A DNA stretch of 64,000 nucleotides from Telopea speciosissima (GCF_018873765.1 NW_025317361.1:62001-126000); one strand, 5' to 3'. Numbered from the stretch's first letter, positions 23,992 through 38,219 are shown. Numbers and translations: made by a program. The notes: generated from the sequence alone by a model not told the origin.

Positions 23992-24900
23992 ATGCAGGGT
24001 TTTGAGTCTTTGGATTGGTCCAAGCAGATCTTGATTTGGATTGGTCCAAGCAGATCTTGATTTGGATTGCCCAATTCACTAACAGCATGAAACACCTAAA
24101 ATTGTGATCCACATGGAGAATCAGATGAGTGGGCCCATCCTACCTTGTCAGCTTTTGGATCTGAAAGGACCAAATCCTATCCTGATCTAGATCAGCCAAT
24201 CGTACAAACCAATTGTACATACATAGTGATGCAACCTAGGGTTCCGAAACCCTAAAATTGGTTGCTATGGGTCCACCTAAATAATGGAAAACTCAATTAC
24301 AATGAGCAGTGTCCAGATCATAAATATTTAAAATAGTTTAGGACCAGTGTGGAAGGGCAAACAGAATATGGGTATTAAAGTAATATTAACTTTGAAGAGG
24401 AGGGACAGATCTTGTATTTCAGCAAAGGCAGAGTAATTATTAACTTAATGGGATAAGGGCCTTTTGGTAATTTTAATGATATAAGGCTTTAACTGCAAAT
24501 AAGGAAAGAAGGCCTAAATATCCCTCTCTAACCCTCTGTGTAACTGTGTTGCATAGTTTTGCCACGGATTGTTTTTCTGATGTTTAGTGGTAGAACTTTG
24601 ATTGTGTATTCCTTGCATGGTTAAAAATAGTACGAGCAGCTATGCAATGTATGAAATCTTACTTCCAATCAAGTTAATAATGACTCTCTTTCCACAGGTT
24701 CTTATTGTCACACGTTCTTTCTCAACTAAACTCTTAACCGTGCTTGTTCCAAGTCTAAGTTGGTTGGTGTTGTCGTCAAAAACTTCTTTTTTGATGAGAA
24801 GGTCTTTAGATGTAAACAATTGGACCTTCTGATTATTTTCAAGATTTCATATCTGATCTGGTGGTACTTAATTTATTGGTAATTTTGTAACTTCTATCAG

Positions 24901-24959
24901 TTGAGTGTTAACTTGGAAGAACCCGTTGTCATTTCTGTAATTATTTTTAACCTAAAAAT
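24901..24959 (+). promoter_or_regulatory. YDA: 5' UTR part of YDA coding exon 1
   Basis: Sequence between the CTTCTATCAG acceptor and the ATG. The start context is AAAAATATGCC, an A-rich plant leader. No in-frame ATG lies between the acceptor and the start. Confidence 0.55.
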
Positions 24960-27900
24960 ATGCCTTCATGGTGGGGAAAGTCTTCATCCAAAGAAGTCAA
25001 GAACAAAATGAGCAAGGAAAGTTTTATTGATACATTACACCGAAAATTTAAGATTCCATCTGAAGAAAAGGGTAATATTAGATCAAGTGGATCTCGTAGA
25101 TGGAGTAGTGATACAGTTTCAGAAAAAGGATCTCGATCCCGTGCTGCATCAAGATCACCATCCTCCTCCACACAAGTGTCACGATGTCAAAGTTTTGCAG
25201 AAAGGCCTCAAGCACAACCACTTCCTCTTCCAGGGTTGCACCCTGCAAGCATAGGACGGATGGATTCTGGAATCAGTATATCTATAAAAACAAAATTGGA
25301 AAGATGCTCTACGCCATCGTTGTGTTTGCCACTCCCAAAACCTGGTTGTATCCCACACAGGACAAATGTAACGGATGTTGATGGAGATTTGGCATCTGCA
25401 TCTATTTCTAGTGATAGTTCAATTGATAGTGATGATCCAGTTGACTCACATCATCTTGGCCCACAGACAACTGACTATGAAAGTGGGACCAGAACAGCGA
25501 ACAGTCCATCCAGGTGAGCTTGCATATGAACTGATAACATATTTTGGTAGTTCCCCAGGCTATTGTGATGGAGTATCTCTTCCTTATGTATGAGTGCTTT
25601 TTTATTACATTTTATATACTTTTTTCCCCCGTAAATTCTAAAGAAAGTTGTATTGTCTTGTTGAAGCACGATGCACAAGGAACATTCGGCTATCATCACT
25701 TCAAAGAATTCAAGAGAGGTGCTGAATCCAACTAATCCCTCGTTCAACAATCAGATACTCTCTACATCACCTAAACGGGGACCCTTAAGCAATTATGCAC
25801 CAAATTTACAGATTCCTTCCCATGGTGCTTTTGGAAGTGCTCCAGACAGCTCGATGTCAAGCCCTTCAAGAAGTCCTATGAGAGCATTTGGCACCGATCA
25901 GATTACTAGCTCTGCCTTCTGGGCAGGAAAGCCTTATCCAGATGTTTCATTACTTGGATCTGGTCATTGCTCGAGTCCAGGTTCAGGTCAGAATTCTGGA
26001 CATAATTCGATGGGAGGAGATATGTCAGGACAGTTATTTTGGCAGCACAGCAGGGGAAGCCCTGAGTGTTCTCCAATACCTAGCCCCAGACTGACAAGTC
26101 CTGGTCCTAGCTCCAGGATACATAGTGGTTGTGTCACTCCTCTGCATCCACGGGCTGGAGGAACAGCCACAGAAACATCAACAAGCTGGCAGGAGGATGG
26201 GAAACAAGGTCATCGGTTGCCACTTCCTCCTATAACTATTCCTAGTTCTTCCCCTCTCCCTACGTCAAGTTCGCCTCCAACAATGTCCTCACTCCCACGA
26301 AGTCCCGGAAGGGCAGAGAATCCAACAAGTCCTGGTTCACGTTGGAAGAAGGGAAAGCTACTGGGCACAGGTGCTTTTGGACATGTTTACGAAGGTTTTA
26401 ACAGGTTTGTATCTGAAGAAGTTGAATGCTTGCACACACACACACACATGCAAGTTTAAATGCATGTGTCCATTAAATTTACATGAGCATTATGTACAAG
26501 ATATTACTGTTTGCCTTCTGCCCGTTTCTCAGTTTTGCAAGTAGCTAATGGTTGAATCCTTCAGTCACTTTATTGATTATCACGCGATTCATTTATAGTT
26601 TTAGAAAAAAGAGATTGTTCGTGCAAAACTTTTTTTTTTTGTTGATCTCATCACTATATTGTTATTGACCTAATAACTAGTTTGGGACTATTTAAAAAGT
26701 CATTGCAATTGTGATTAAATGCATTTGACCTGATCTTGAGAAGCCATTTCATGTTGCCGTTAATTCGCATAAAGTGGTTCTCATTGAAACATTCCTGTTC
26801 TTGTTTTGTTGCTCTTATTTTAGTGAAAGTGGTGAAATGTGTGCTATGAAGGAGGTTATACTATTTTCAGATGATGCGAAGTCAAAGGAAAGTGCGAAGC
26901 AGTTGGGGCAAGTAAGTGTAGTTTTTATTTATTTATTGAATTCCCCCTCTAATGGATTTGACAGGAGGTCTCTAGTCAAACTCTGAATTCAGAAGTTTAA
27001 GATTCTACCACAACATTACTTTTACTATATGTTTCAGTTTGAATGAGAATTCAGTTTTTAAAGTTTATTTTCACAGGAAATTGCTCTACTGAGTCGCTTG
27101 CGGCATCCAAATATAGTGCAGTATTATGGTTCTGAGACGGTAAGCATTCGGTCAGTTCTGGACTGTTCAAAATGCTTTCGCTGTAGTTCACTTATTCACT
27201 AGTCCTGTTTTATCATTGATTCTGTGTACATCTAATTAGGAAATTTGGTTGCTGATAATTTGTTTGTAGAAGCTTGGTGTTGCTCTTTTTAATGGTATTA
27301 TCATCTAGACAAGCTCTCTTGTCTTCACTATTTGCTCAACGAATTAATACTACTGACAAGTTTTGGTTTTTATCCTCTTTTTCTTTATATATTCTTTGTT
27401 GGGGGGGGGGGGGGGGAGGGGGAGGGGGATACATGATGTTACTCTGTCCTTTAAAATAAGTGGATCAAAGTCATGATTGCTTTTGGGACCTACTCTTCGT
27501 AGGGTTTGGGGAAGTTACAGGAATAATTTGTCAATTTTGTCTTTACAAGCTTGGTGTCATTTTAAACCATGGTTCTGTCAAGTGTATCCCAGAAATAGTT
27601 AATGGCCATAGTCATGAGAAGTTTGGGGAAGTTCATTTATTATTCTTATTCATTTTAAGTCCCCCCCCCCCCCTTGATAGATAACAAATGATTTTTATTG
27701 CTGAAATAAAATGCAAGCAATATAAAGCATATAGTCCAACAATAACAACAACAAGAGGCTGAACCTAGGACCCATGTACAGGACTACTCAATAGGGTAAT
27801 GACCCAACTACAAAGATTTCCTATTAACCCCACCCTTAGCAAGCTCGTCAGCCAATGAATTAACTGATATCTTCCTCCATGGAAAAAAAAAAGAATCCTG

Positions 27901-30900
27901 ATCAAAACAATCTGGCTTTGTTTTTATCAATAAGATTATTGCTAAGGCTGAGTATCATGTGAGAAACCCATGCAATCACCAATGACGAGTCACCTTTGAC
28001 CTCCACTTTCATCCATCCTGTGGAAGAGGAAATGTGAAGCCTCTGATAATTTTCTTTAATTCCACAGCGATGGAGTTACTAACGGCAATGATGCCAGAAC
28101 TATCCTGCAATATAACTCCATCCTGAGACCAAATTTTGGAATGTTTCACTCTGTAAATGGTTATTCCAAAAGTTGACATGTGGTAGTGTTGTGGTTTTGC
28201 TGTAATTCATTCTAATGTTTCTTTCTCTTCTGGTTGATATACTGCATTTCATACATCTTATACTTTTATCTGTTGAATTGTTTCTACGTTGCTCGCTAAT
28301 GTGGTTTTTCAGTTTTCAGCTCCCAGCTTCTTGGATAGCATTAAGGTTTGAAAGAGTGCACTTCTTTGTCTTTAGTTGCAACTTTTGCGTTTATAGTTGA
28401 ACATAAGAAACTTGAGTCCATGTGTCTGGGTGAATTCCTTTATCAGTTTCATTTGGGTTGTTACTGGGTTGAATGTTCAATTCATCTTATCTTTTCCCTA
28501 ATTATATTTTGCACTATTAGAACAGGAGCTACATATGTGGTTGCCTGCCTGTTATCAACTAGGATGCTGTGTCAAAAGTCATGACTCGAACCTGTCTTTT
28601 TCTGATATATTACTTGGAGTCTTGGACCTTTCCTTTATTAGAACAGTATAGTTGATACTGACTCACTTTTTTGTTTTATCATTTTATCACCAGTTGTCGT
28701 TTGTACAAGTTCCTAACTTTTTATTTTTAATTAATGATCTTCAAACTTTTTTCTTGAACAGGTTGATGACAAACTGTACATATACTTGGAGTATGTGTCG
28801 GGTGGCTCCATCCATAAGCTGCTTCAAGAATATGGGCAGTTTGGTGAACTGGCAATTCGCAGTTATACTCAGCAAATTCTTTCAGGCATTGCATATTTGC
28901 ATGCTAAGAATACTGTCCATAGGTTGGTATAGTTGCCACTTTCTGTTGGTTTGGTTATGTCAGATGTGGTTGTTACCTCTTTCAGTGGCTATTGTTTAAG
29001 TCGTCTGTCTTTATATATCAGCTGTATTTGCTCTACAGGGATATTAAAGGAGCAAATATACTTGTAGACCCCAATGGACGTGTGAAATTGGCAGATTTTG
29101 GGATGGCAAAGCATGTAATCTTTTTTCTCTTTGTTTCTTTATTTAGCATTCAATCCATTCACTACCGTTCCTCAATCTCGATATGTAGGCAAATCTGATG
29201 TTTGAAAATTTGGACAAAACCTGTCAAAATTAGCAAAATATTTGTGTTTCCCTGAGGGTTGAAATCATTCCTGGTCCCCGGGTGAAATCTCAAATGATTT
29301 CCAACCACTGGATGAGAAGTAGTTTGTAATGAACAGAAGCTATGGTTGTGGCTTGTTAGAATTTTTCTGTGTCATTTTGTTTTCGATTTTGGTTCACAGT
29401 TATACACAAAGTTGAATGCTCAATGCCGTATGTTGTATGGTCCCTGTTTGACATTCTGGTTGAGGAAAATCTCAATATTTCTATCACAATTGCAGATTAC
29501 TGGGCAATCGTGCCCCTTATCTTTCAAGGGAAGCCCTTACTGGATGGCACCTGAGGTCAGTATATTTTGCTTTTAAAACCCATTTCTGGTGGCTTACAAC
29601 ATTTTTAAGTAGCATCTCTCATTTGAATTGTTCATTCAGGTTATAAAGAATTCAAATGGCTGCAATCTTGCTGTTGATATATGGAGTCTTGGATGCACGG
29701 TTCTTGAGATGGCTACAACAAAACCACCTTGGGGCCAGTATGAAGGGGTCAGTCGTTGTATATCAGGGCTGGAAGATTTTGAAATCTTTTTTTATTAATA
29801 TATCTTATATTTCATCATAAATTGTCCAAATTTTAGTTGTTTCTTCTTTAATTAAAATATAAATTTCACTTTTTTGGCTTCTTATACTGACATTTCTCTG
29901 TTTTGGTTAAAAGGTTGTTGCTATGTTTAAGATCGGGAACAGTAAAGAGCTTCCAGCAATCCCTGATCATCTCTCAGATGAGGGGAAGGATTTTGTCAGG
30001 GAGTGTTTGCAACGCAATCCTGTACGTCGTCCTACAGCTGCTCAGCTTTTGGAACACCCTTTTGTAAAAAATGCTGCACCACTGGAGAGACCCATTTTGG
30101 CCTCTGAGCCTACAGAAATACTGCCTGGAATTACTGATGGAGTGAGAACTTTGGTATGGATATACTTTCCTCTTCTTGGCTATTGTCTTGTATACTTGTT
30201 GCTGGCTTGTTTATGACATATGACAGTCACAGGATGCATTGTAAATCATTAGTTTTTGGAACAAAGTTGCTTATCTGCCCGCTGTTTCTGGTTATTTTAG
30301 CAGTCAGTGTTTGTGAGAAATTCTATGAAAGTCACTTTGCATGTGTACCGTGGTTAATTCCACGACTGCATGATCTGAAAATAGGTTTAGCATATTCCAT
30401 CTGTAATTTGCTAGTGCTTATTAGTAGGTTGGAATGGTCTTCAGATACACCATAGGTCTAGCTACTTTTGCTGAACGGTTGGGTGATAACATGAGGGAAA
30501 CATGGAAATTCTTAGTTAACATATTGACAACTTCATCATATACACTTCTGTTGTCTCATCCAGAGAGTGTTTCTTCTATTCGGACTTGTTCCAGCTTTAC
30601 CGAAGAACTTTGATACAGGGCTGCTGACTGGAGAACTTAGGCAGTCCAGACTCAGAGTAGGTGGTAGTTATTGTGGATGCTACTGTGTTGGTCAGGGATT
30701 TAAGTATTGATATCGGGTATCATATTGGAGGGCCAGGAGGGGTGATTTTAAGAAATGGATCGTATCGTATCGGAAAGATGCAAGATATGCAAGATATGCA
30801 TGGAAAAGGTCAAGAAATGCATGGATGTGCTTATGATATATATACAAATATAAAATACAGTTTTGAAGCATAAAACACCTCATTATGCAATATGTAAATA

Positions 30901-33900
30901 TATATCAGTTTGATGCAAGGATGTGAGTCGTTATATATATATATATATATATATTTGATTTGAGCACTGTAAATCCCCAAAACTTGTTGAAATAGTGGAG
31001 ATTAGTGTTCTTATGTTAGACGATTTCCTCCAACTCATATTGAAGGAAAAAAAAGTTTGCAAGGCCATCAGTTGCTCTTAGCTTTGTATATCACGGTTTG
31101 ATGGGGAACCTGAGTCACAAAACTCTATATAGGTTCACTATGGATCCACCCAATTGTATAATAGCCAAAAATGGATAGAAAGTGGCAATGTTGTAAATAT
31201 TTCAAGGTTTGCAAGGGGAGTGGCTATCTGGTAAATAACCAGATTTGTTAAGGTGTTAATTGGTAGACGGGATATAGTGGGAGTTAGTATTTATTTGATA
31301 GGAGTAAACTTGGAAGCAAAGTGAAAAAAAAAAGGATAAATAAGAAGAGAAGGGGGGGCATTATTGGGAGGGAGAAGTAATAAAGGACAAAAGAGTATTA
31401 TGAGAAGAGGGGAGATAAGAAGAATCATGAAAAGGGTGGGGTGGGGAAGAATCATCTTCAACCTTGCGACTGTGAGCAAGGCTGAAAAACCAGCAAAACT
31501 TTGATGGAGATAACTCCTTTGGTGCTTCACTGTTTGGTCTAGGGTTTTAATGGTAGGTGGATCATTGACAGACCTCTGTATTATAACCCAACAGAGACCC
31601 AATCGACCATCAAACTGCTGAGATGTTAGGGCTGGAGCCGCAACTGGCGGGCAGATTCATGAACAACCCAGTTGCAGGTCTGGTTCTCAAGGTCGGGTAA
31701 GGATTAGGGACTGAAACTTTGACAGTTTGACCCTAACCTCATGAGAAACAGAGAGGGGAAGAGATAGGCCAAGGGAAGGGCCTGCTGTTACTGCCTGGAA
31801 CAGAGAAGGAACGGTAAAAGAGACGACTGATAAGAAAAAGAAAATATGAGAGAGAAGGGGGGGGGGGGAAAGAGGATGACAACCAAGCTGCCCTAAGCCA
31901 CGCAGGCTACTACCAAACAACTCAAGATTCCATTCATCAAATCTGCAATATTTGGTAGCTACAAACATATAAATAAGAAATGACTCCTAAAATTTAGAAA
32001 CTCTTAAGTAGGATACTAAGAACAACTCAAACTGGGAAACCAAATATCCTACATAGCATGGATCGAGAACTCGCGAGATCTCGCTGAATTTCTCGGTTTT
32101 TGGAAAAACCGAGACGAGATTGCCTGCGAGTCTCAAAAGTGCAATATCTCGGCGAGATCTCGGATCTCAGTTTGGATCTCGGTTTCGACCCTTTTTTTAC
32201 CCCACCTACCACTTAAATACCTTACCTAACTTGCCAAAACTCGACATATCTCGGCGAGATCTGGGATCTTGGGTCCAGATCTCAGGTTGACCCAAAGTTG
32301 AGGCTTCGAGTTGGGGAAAAAAAAATGCACCAACTCGGCGAGATCTCGACTCGTCTTAGTTTTTCCAAGAGCTGAGTTGGTACCGAGACCCGAGTTTTAG
32401 TACCTTGCTACGTAGCTGAACTTCTAAAAAATAAAAAGATCATATATCATCCTAACAAAATAAATTTCTAATTATCCTACTAAACCCAAATCCCAATTCG
32501 GGTTTGGTTCTTGGTCAGGACTCTCAAATAGGTTCCGCCTGGTCCGAGGGAGTGATCCTGTATCACGGTTTTTGTTTTGCAAGTTGAAAGGAGGCGTATC
32601 AAGTGTATCTTACCTGTATGGGACTGTTGAGTCTGTTGACCTGTATCGGTCGATACAATTGTTTTTGAAAAATAAGTATTGTATCGATACCCACCTATAA
32701 CAATACATATCGGAGGATACGAACTTACTGATACTTCAAATCCTGGTGTTGGTCCATAATTGGGTGAACTGGAATTGGTTATTCTACCAAGGCAGAATCT
32801 TATCCCTCAAAATGGCTTTGGATTTGTTAGGTGAAGAGGATTTATTAAAGTGATTTTAGAGGGTGATTCAGCCATTGTTAGTTGTTACAGGGTGAATGCA
32901 AGCATTTGGTGCAGATGATTTGGCCAAACAAAGTATATATGTTAGGCTATGATTTATAATGGGACATTTAAGACAATGATTAGGCGAGGATTTATTATGG
33001 AACATAAGAGATTTAGTATTTGGTTAATATTGGTTTTTGATGTGTTGTAGCTTGCTTTAATTTGGTTTGCCTTCTGTGTGTTACCTGTGTGCATTCCATC
33101 GTATTTTTCACTGATGGAAGATTATTGTCCTCAAAAAAAAATTAAAGGATATATCTTATCCATTATACAAGAAAAGGTACAATTTCTTATTCTCTGGCTA
33201 TGTATTTGTGTGTGGGCCGTGTGCTTTTTTTTGGTGGCGGGGTTGGGATGTTGTTATAGATGTTTGTACTCAGAAATGAACCATCTTCTTGGACTCAGTT
33301 GTCTGTGTCAAAAGGATAATATTCTTCTCAATGACGACCTCACAGAGGGCTTTAAGTTTTATTAGTTCATTGTAGTAGATTCCAAGGGCCCGTATCAGGA
33401 GAGGCTTTTCTTTACATTCCAGCATGTTTTTGTATTCTCCTTTTTATGGAGTGGAGGTTAGTCTCAAGCTTTAAGCATGTGTTTTCTGTGCTCCTTTCTC
33501 TCATTCTCGTCTCTTTTGGGGTGGGTGTATAAGGTGTATAGACAAGATTATTCTAGAACTACTTTCCAAAGGTGAATTCCTCCCGAATATATGTTTCTTA
33601 TTTGGAGAACAGCAGCTGCATAATGAATGAAGACTGAATTGAACTTTCAGCTTACATTTTGTTGCAAAATTTACCATGCACAAGGAATTTCTCTGCCCCA
33701 TCCAAAATTTCCCCCTTTTTTTAGTTCTTTGAAATTTATGTTGAATCAAGAGGTTCCATTCTATAGGATTGCTAAACTAGTAGCTTGGTCATCCTGTAGT
33801 CTGTTCAGGACTTGGAGACATGGATTTGGGACTTGGGATCGAGTTGACTTGACAATCCCTCCCTATAAACTCCGTTGTAATAGGTCTGGAGGACTACTGT

Positions 33901-36900
33901 TGTGTCCAAACTGGGCTGATTCAGCTGAAACTTGACCAAGTTGACTCGGATCAGATCTGGTTCTGAGTCCAAGTCCTAAATCCTAGCTTGGAAATCAGAC
34001 AGAGATAGTCTCTTGGGAACTTTCAACCCACTGTATGAGTGTACGTTTGACTGATATGTTGTTTCTAGTGGAGAAAAATCATGAGCGCCCTTATTGAAGG
34101 TAGAAGTTGAAAGTTAGTGGTTTTCATTTGCACTGGATTTGGATGCTATCTTGGACCAGGGTGAAGCCTGGATCTTTTTACTGGGAGGGCAGCTGTGTAT
34201 TGGACTGGGGTTAGTTAGTGGTTTTCATTTAACTGAATTCGAATGGCACTGATGCAGTATGAAGACCAAGAGAAGGACCTGACTTGCATTGATGTTTCCT
34301 CATGAAATTAGGAGTTAGTGTCACTCATGGTCGTGGGTTTAGTATTTAGTATGTAGGAGTTATTTTGATTTTTTTATTCTTAATCCATCTCATAATCATG
34401 GTTGGAATTGTATCAGCCATTTTCCAGTTTTATAAATCTTATTAGAGTCCTAGCTGAAGTAGGAGGTTTCCTGAGCTGGTTGAGAGCTTGGTTAGTTGGT
34501 CTTGGTTTTTGATTTCTGTGAATACATGTAAAGAGCATACAACCCCCTCATGCAGTAATGCTTTCTTGGATCGGTACAAACCCGTTTGGGAGCCCAGATT
34601 GAGATGAACCGGGTCCAAATCTGGTTGTGGTCCAGTAGGATATTTAGGCATTAATTGAAATTGTATCTTCTATTTTATTTATTCTGTTCTATTTGTGTTA
34701 GATACGTTAGATATTGGATTGAGTTGTTTAGTTTCCTAGTTTGAGTTGCTTTCTATTTCTGTTTTAGAATTGGATTAGGAGTCCGTTCTTTTCTCTTTAT
34801 ATATATGCATGTCATCCAACGAATTGAACACAGAATGAATATTGAGTTTTCGCTTGAGTGTTTCCTGCATGGCCTGAGCAGCTTGTTGGCTGCTGGTTCT
34901 CTTTTCTCTCTCCATTTTTTTTTAAATCTTATGACCCTTCAAGCTCACTTATGATCCATTATTTTCCCTCTTCCTTTTTGTTTTTCTCTTTTCTTCTTTC
35001 TTCTTCTTCCTTGTGTTTGTGGGCGTCACTCGCAGCCTTACATGGTTGAATCAATCTTCTTCAATCATTTCTTGTTCTCTCTCAAATTCTGGGAGTAAGT
35101 TTCCTCCTCTAGGGTGATTCAAACCTTAGGAGCTCAGGTCCAAAAGCTTCCTCTGCTGTGAGATCCCACAGAAGACCTTGGTCTGATTCTGAGCTTTCTG
35201 CCAGACCTTGTTTCAGAAAATACCTTTGGATCTTGAAGCTGCTGAAGCTGAACCCTTTGATTGATTGGTGGAATTAATAGGTCTGTGAATCAGAAATTTT
35301 TCCCTGAAATTTTTAGTTGATCTGAGCTTGTTTGGTTGAGTTTCAGTGTTGGAAACCAACTCAGGTTCACCGCCTTGCTTGTATCTAGCGTGAGGAAGAA
35401 GAAGATAAATCCTTATTCCCTTATTTACATAAAAGCCCTTAATTTTAGAACTATTTATGTTTTATAACTATTCTCATTAAAATTTCATTTTTTGTCCTTT
35501 CCTTCTAAACTTATTTACCCACCCTAAAGTCCCTTTTTTCCTTTCAAAAGAGTCTTGAATTGTGCTGTGAAATTATGAAATTGCCACTCCTTTTTATTTG
35601 GATTTATTTACTTTAGTAGGCCCATAGAGACCCAAAAAACAGGGTTTTGGAACTCGGGGTTGCATTACCCACTCTCCCTCGTTTTATGAATTCAGCATAC
35701 TCAGTTTCTCTTAAGGCCCCGTTTGTTTAGAGGGGACTTAGTTGGGGTGGGAAAATGTTGATGTGGCACTTCAAAATCCCACCCCAACCTTGTTTGTTTA
35801 ACCTGGGGTGGTGAACTTATAAAATCTCAGGGAACAACATTAAATGCTTTGTCTGCTGACGGGTACTTGAAAATCCCACCCCTATGCTATCCAAAGTCCC
35901 ACAAAAAATGAAGGACTTGGGTTATTGTTCATGGGAAAAGTAAAAATCCCACATTTGTTCCCCAACCCACTTTACTGTGGGACCCAGTCCCACAACATTC
36001 CCACCCCATTCTCCCCGTCAAACAAACGGGGCCTTAGGGGGATGGAATACAATGAAAAAAGATTAAGTTTATGTGGTTAAGTACCTGTGTGGCCAGTGCG
36101 TATGCGATCTCTCTCTCTCTCGCCCCCTGTGAGATCTTCTTCTCCCTTGCTCCATCTTTCTTCCTTTATTCTATTTGCTGTTACTTTTACTGGTACTCTG
36201 TTCTGGCAGTATTTGCAGCCCAAGAGAACCGGAATGAATCCCATATTTTCAAACCCTTTCACCTTGAATTTTGAGTTGAAGAAACCCCTACCCTAGGTGA
36301 CTTGAACACTAGAATCTCATCCCCAAAGGACCCCCATACTGTGAGACCGAAATCCAAACATATTCCTGGTTTTTATACCTTACTGCCATGTCCAGTTTCA
36401 GTGCTTGAGAAACTTCTCTTCACACGATGTTTGGGGCAGCCAATTGTTGGGGTCAAGAAGGCTGATTGTGAGAAATCTTCGCTTCAAACAGTGCTTTCCC
36501 TCCCCCCCCCCCCCGGCACAATTTATTTTATTCCTACTTCCCAAAACACCCCTCCTCTCTTTATTTACCTCTTACCATTATTTGTTTTCCATTCCAAGTT
36601 TTCCCCTCCCTCCCCCCCAATATGTTACACTCCACTTATGTCCCTTTTCTTATATTATGATCTTCGAATAATTACGAGATTACCATTCTTTTCAATTGAT
36701 CGAATCTTATTGTTCGGAATCTGCATGGTGGGGTTGTAAGCAGTTGGTACACGTGGGAAAAACAATTTTTTTTGTTGGGGGGGGGGGGGGATGACGAATG
36801 TTAACCTCAATAGTATTTTCTTGGAGCTTTTCATTATTTTTTCCCAATTCAGAATGGATATGAATGGAGTTAGGTTGACAACAAACATGACTTTAAACAA

Positions 36901-38156
36901 ACTTGAATGGAGAAACAAGATCCATGTAGCCGACATCTTTTTTTTGGCAAAAGGGCAAATGGACTTCATTGAGCTGAGTTGAGTTGAGCTATGTTGAAAG
37001 TGCTTTCCTTGATTCTGATTTTATCAAACTTGACTTTTACCTTACAGAATAGAATCTAGATGATCATAGAAGTAGGGACCACACTTAGAATCAGGATCTG
37101 TTGATGAAGTTTGGGCAAACAGTGGCAATTCTGTAATTTCAGAACACCTCAGGACTCTTGTGGTAGGATAATATAGACCTTAGAACTAAAAGGAAATTAT
37201 TTCTAGAGTGGAGGTCTGGAGGAATTAAGGTTGTATCAATAGAAGGTTAAAAATCTTGAGCCTGTATGAGTCACCAAGGTTTTCATCCAGACTGTTTACA
37301 TGGAAACAGTTCAGCAGTCAAACCTGCAAGGCTGCAAGCCTACAACAGTAATCATACTGTACTTTGGATTGTTACCTCTCAAGGTTGGCCTATTTCCCTA
37401 TCATACTCAAAGCGTTATTCCCATGGATAATCATTTTCAAACTAGTAATCAAGCATGCTAATGCTTTTTCACTAGTTTCATATTAGGACCATGCTTAACA
37501 TAAATGACTTCTTTAGAATAGGCAATATTCGGAAAGCTGCCTAGCCCTCAACTCTTGTAGTGACCAGGTCACCAATTTAATAATTGAACAAAACCTGTCA
37601 ACTTTCAACAACAACAGTAATGAAGGAGGCAGGGTGGGAAGTGTTCCACCCAGCTCATTCTGTAACTGCTTCAACCAATTGTGTAATGGAATATTTCAAA
37701 AGAATGCGAATGAAGGAGGCAGGGTGGGAAGTGTTCCACCCGCCATTTATTAGGTCTCAGTACATCAATCAAATGCTATTTCTGTGGGTTATGGGTACTC
37801 TTTACACATTTTCTTGGCAGAAGCGGTTACAGTTTTGGTTTGAAGTTGATAAATATGATAGCTTAGCTTGAATTGAAATGGTTCGATGAATGGCATTTTT
37901 TCAAGAATATTGTAATGAGCAATGAACGAAAGAGCTATAGAACCTAACGTTGCTGATGGGCTTTCTTTAAATGATGAAATTAACTGAAAAATAAAAATCA
38001 AAACAATTTTTTTGGTTAAATTTGGATGTTTAACTGTTGATATTTTCTATGGTCTATCTTTCAGGGTCTTGGGCATGTGAGAAACCTTTCTTCCTTGGAG
38101 GCAGAAGGGCTAGCAATCCATCAGTCCAGAGGTACCAAAGGTGGCCCTGCATCCAG

Positions 38157-38219
<63 letters not shown>

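Larger units (their letters stand above)
15212..24900 (+). other. YDA: inferred 9.7-kb 5' UTR intron of the YDA-like gene
   Basis: If the leader exon is right, this interval is one intron. It is built almost wholly of repeats: an RTE LINE, two related LTR fragments, two CGAGATCTCG elements and an L1 insertion. 16770-17800, 19516-20700 and 24070-24900 show no recognisable features. A 26-bp unit is duplicated in tandem at 24010-24068 (TTGGATTGGTCCAAGCAGAT core). Confidence 0.35.
30154..38064 (+). other. YDA: YDA intron 9, 7.9 kb, repeat-filled
   Basis: The donor follows ...VRTL (TTG|GTATGG) and the acceptor is TCTTTCAG before [10 protein letters not shown]. The equivalent segment is continuous in Arabidopsis YDA (SLDIGHARSL), so the intron site is supported by protein alignment. 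Contents: two nested hAT-like MITEs (30693-32745), a possible LTR-like segment (34.2-35.7 kb), a Tourist-like MITE (35714-36033), poly-C/poly-G runs at 36501-36514 and 36779-36790, and a duplicated 33-bp block at 37.6-37.7 kb. Open frames here are not genes. Confidence 0.85.

Noticed and set aside
30684-32754. A 9-bp (Mutator-type) target duplication around the TATCG element
   Set aside because: Only 8 bases (GTGTTGGT) repeat without eating into the inverted ends. Extending by one base on either side breaks either the duplication or the terminal symmetry.
36302-36739. 145-codon plus-strand open frame inside YDA intron 9
   Set aside because: Low-complexity, pyrimidine-rich translation across a poly-C run with no recognisable domain or splice support.
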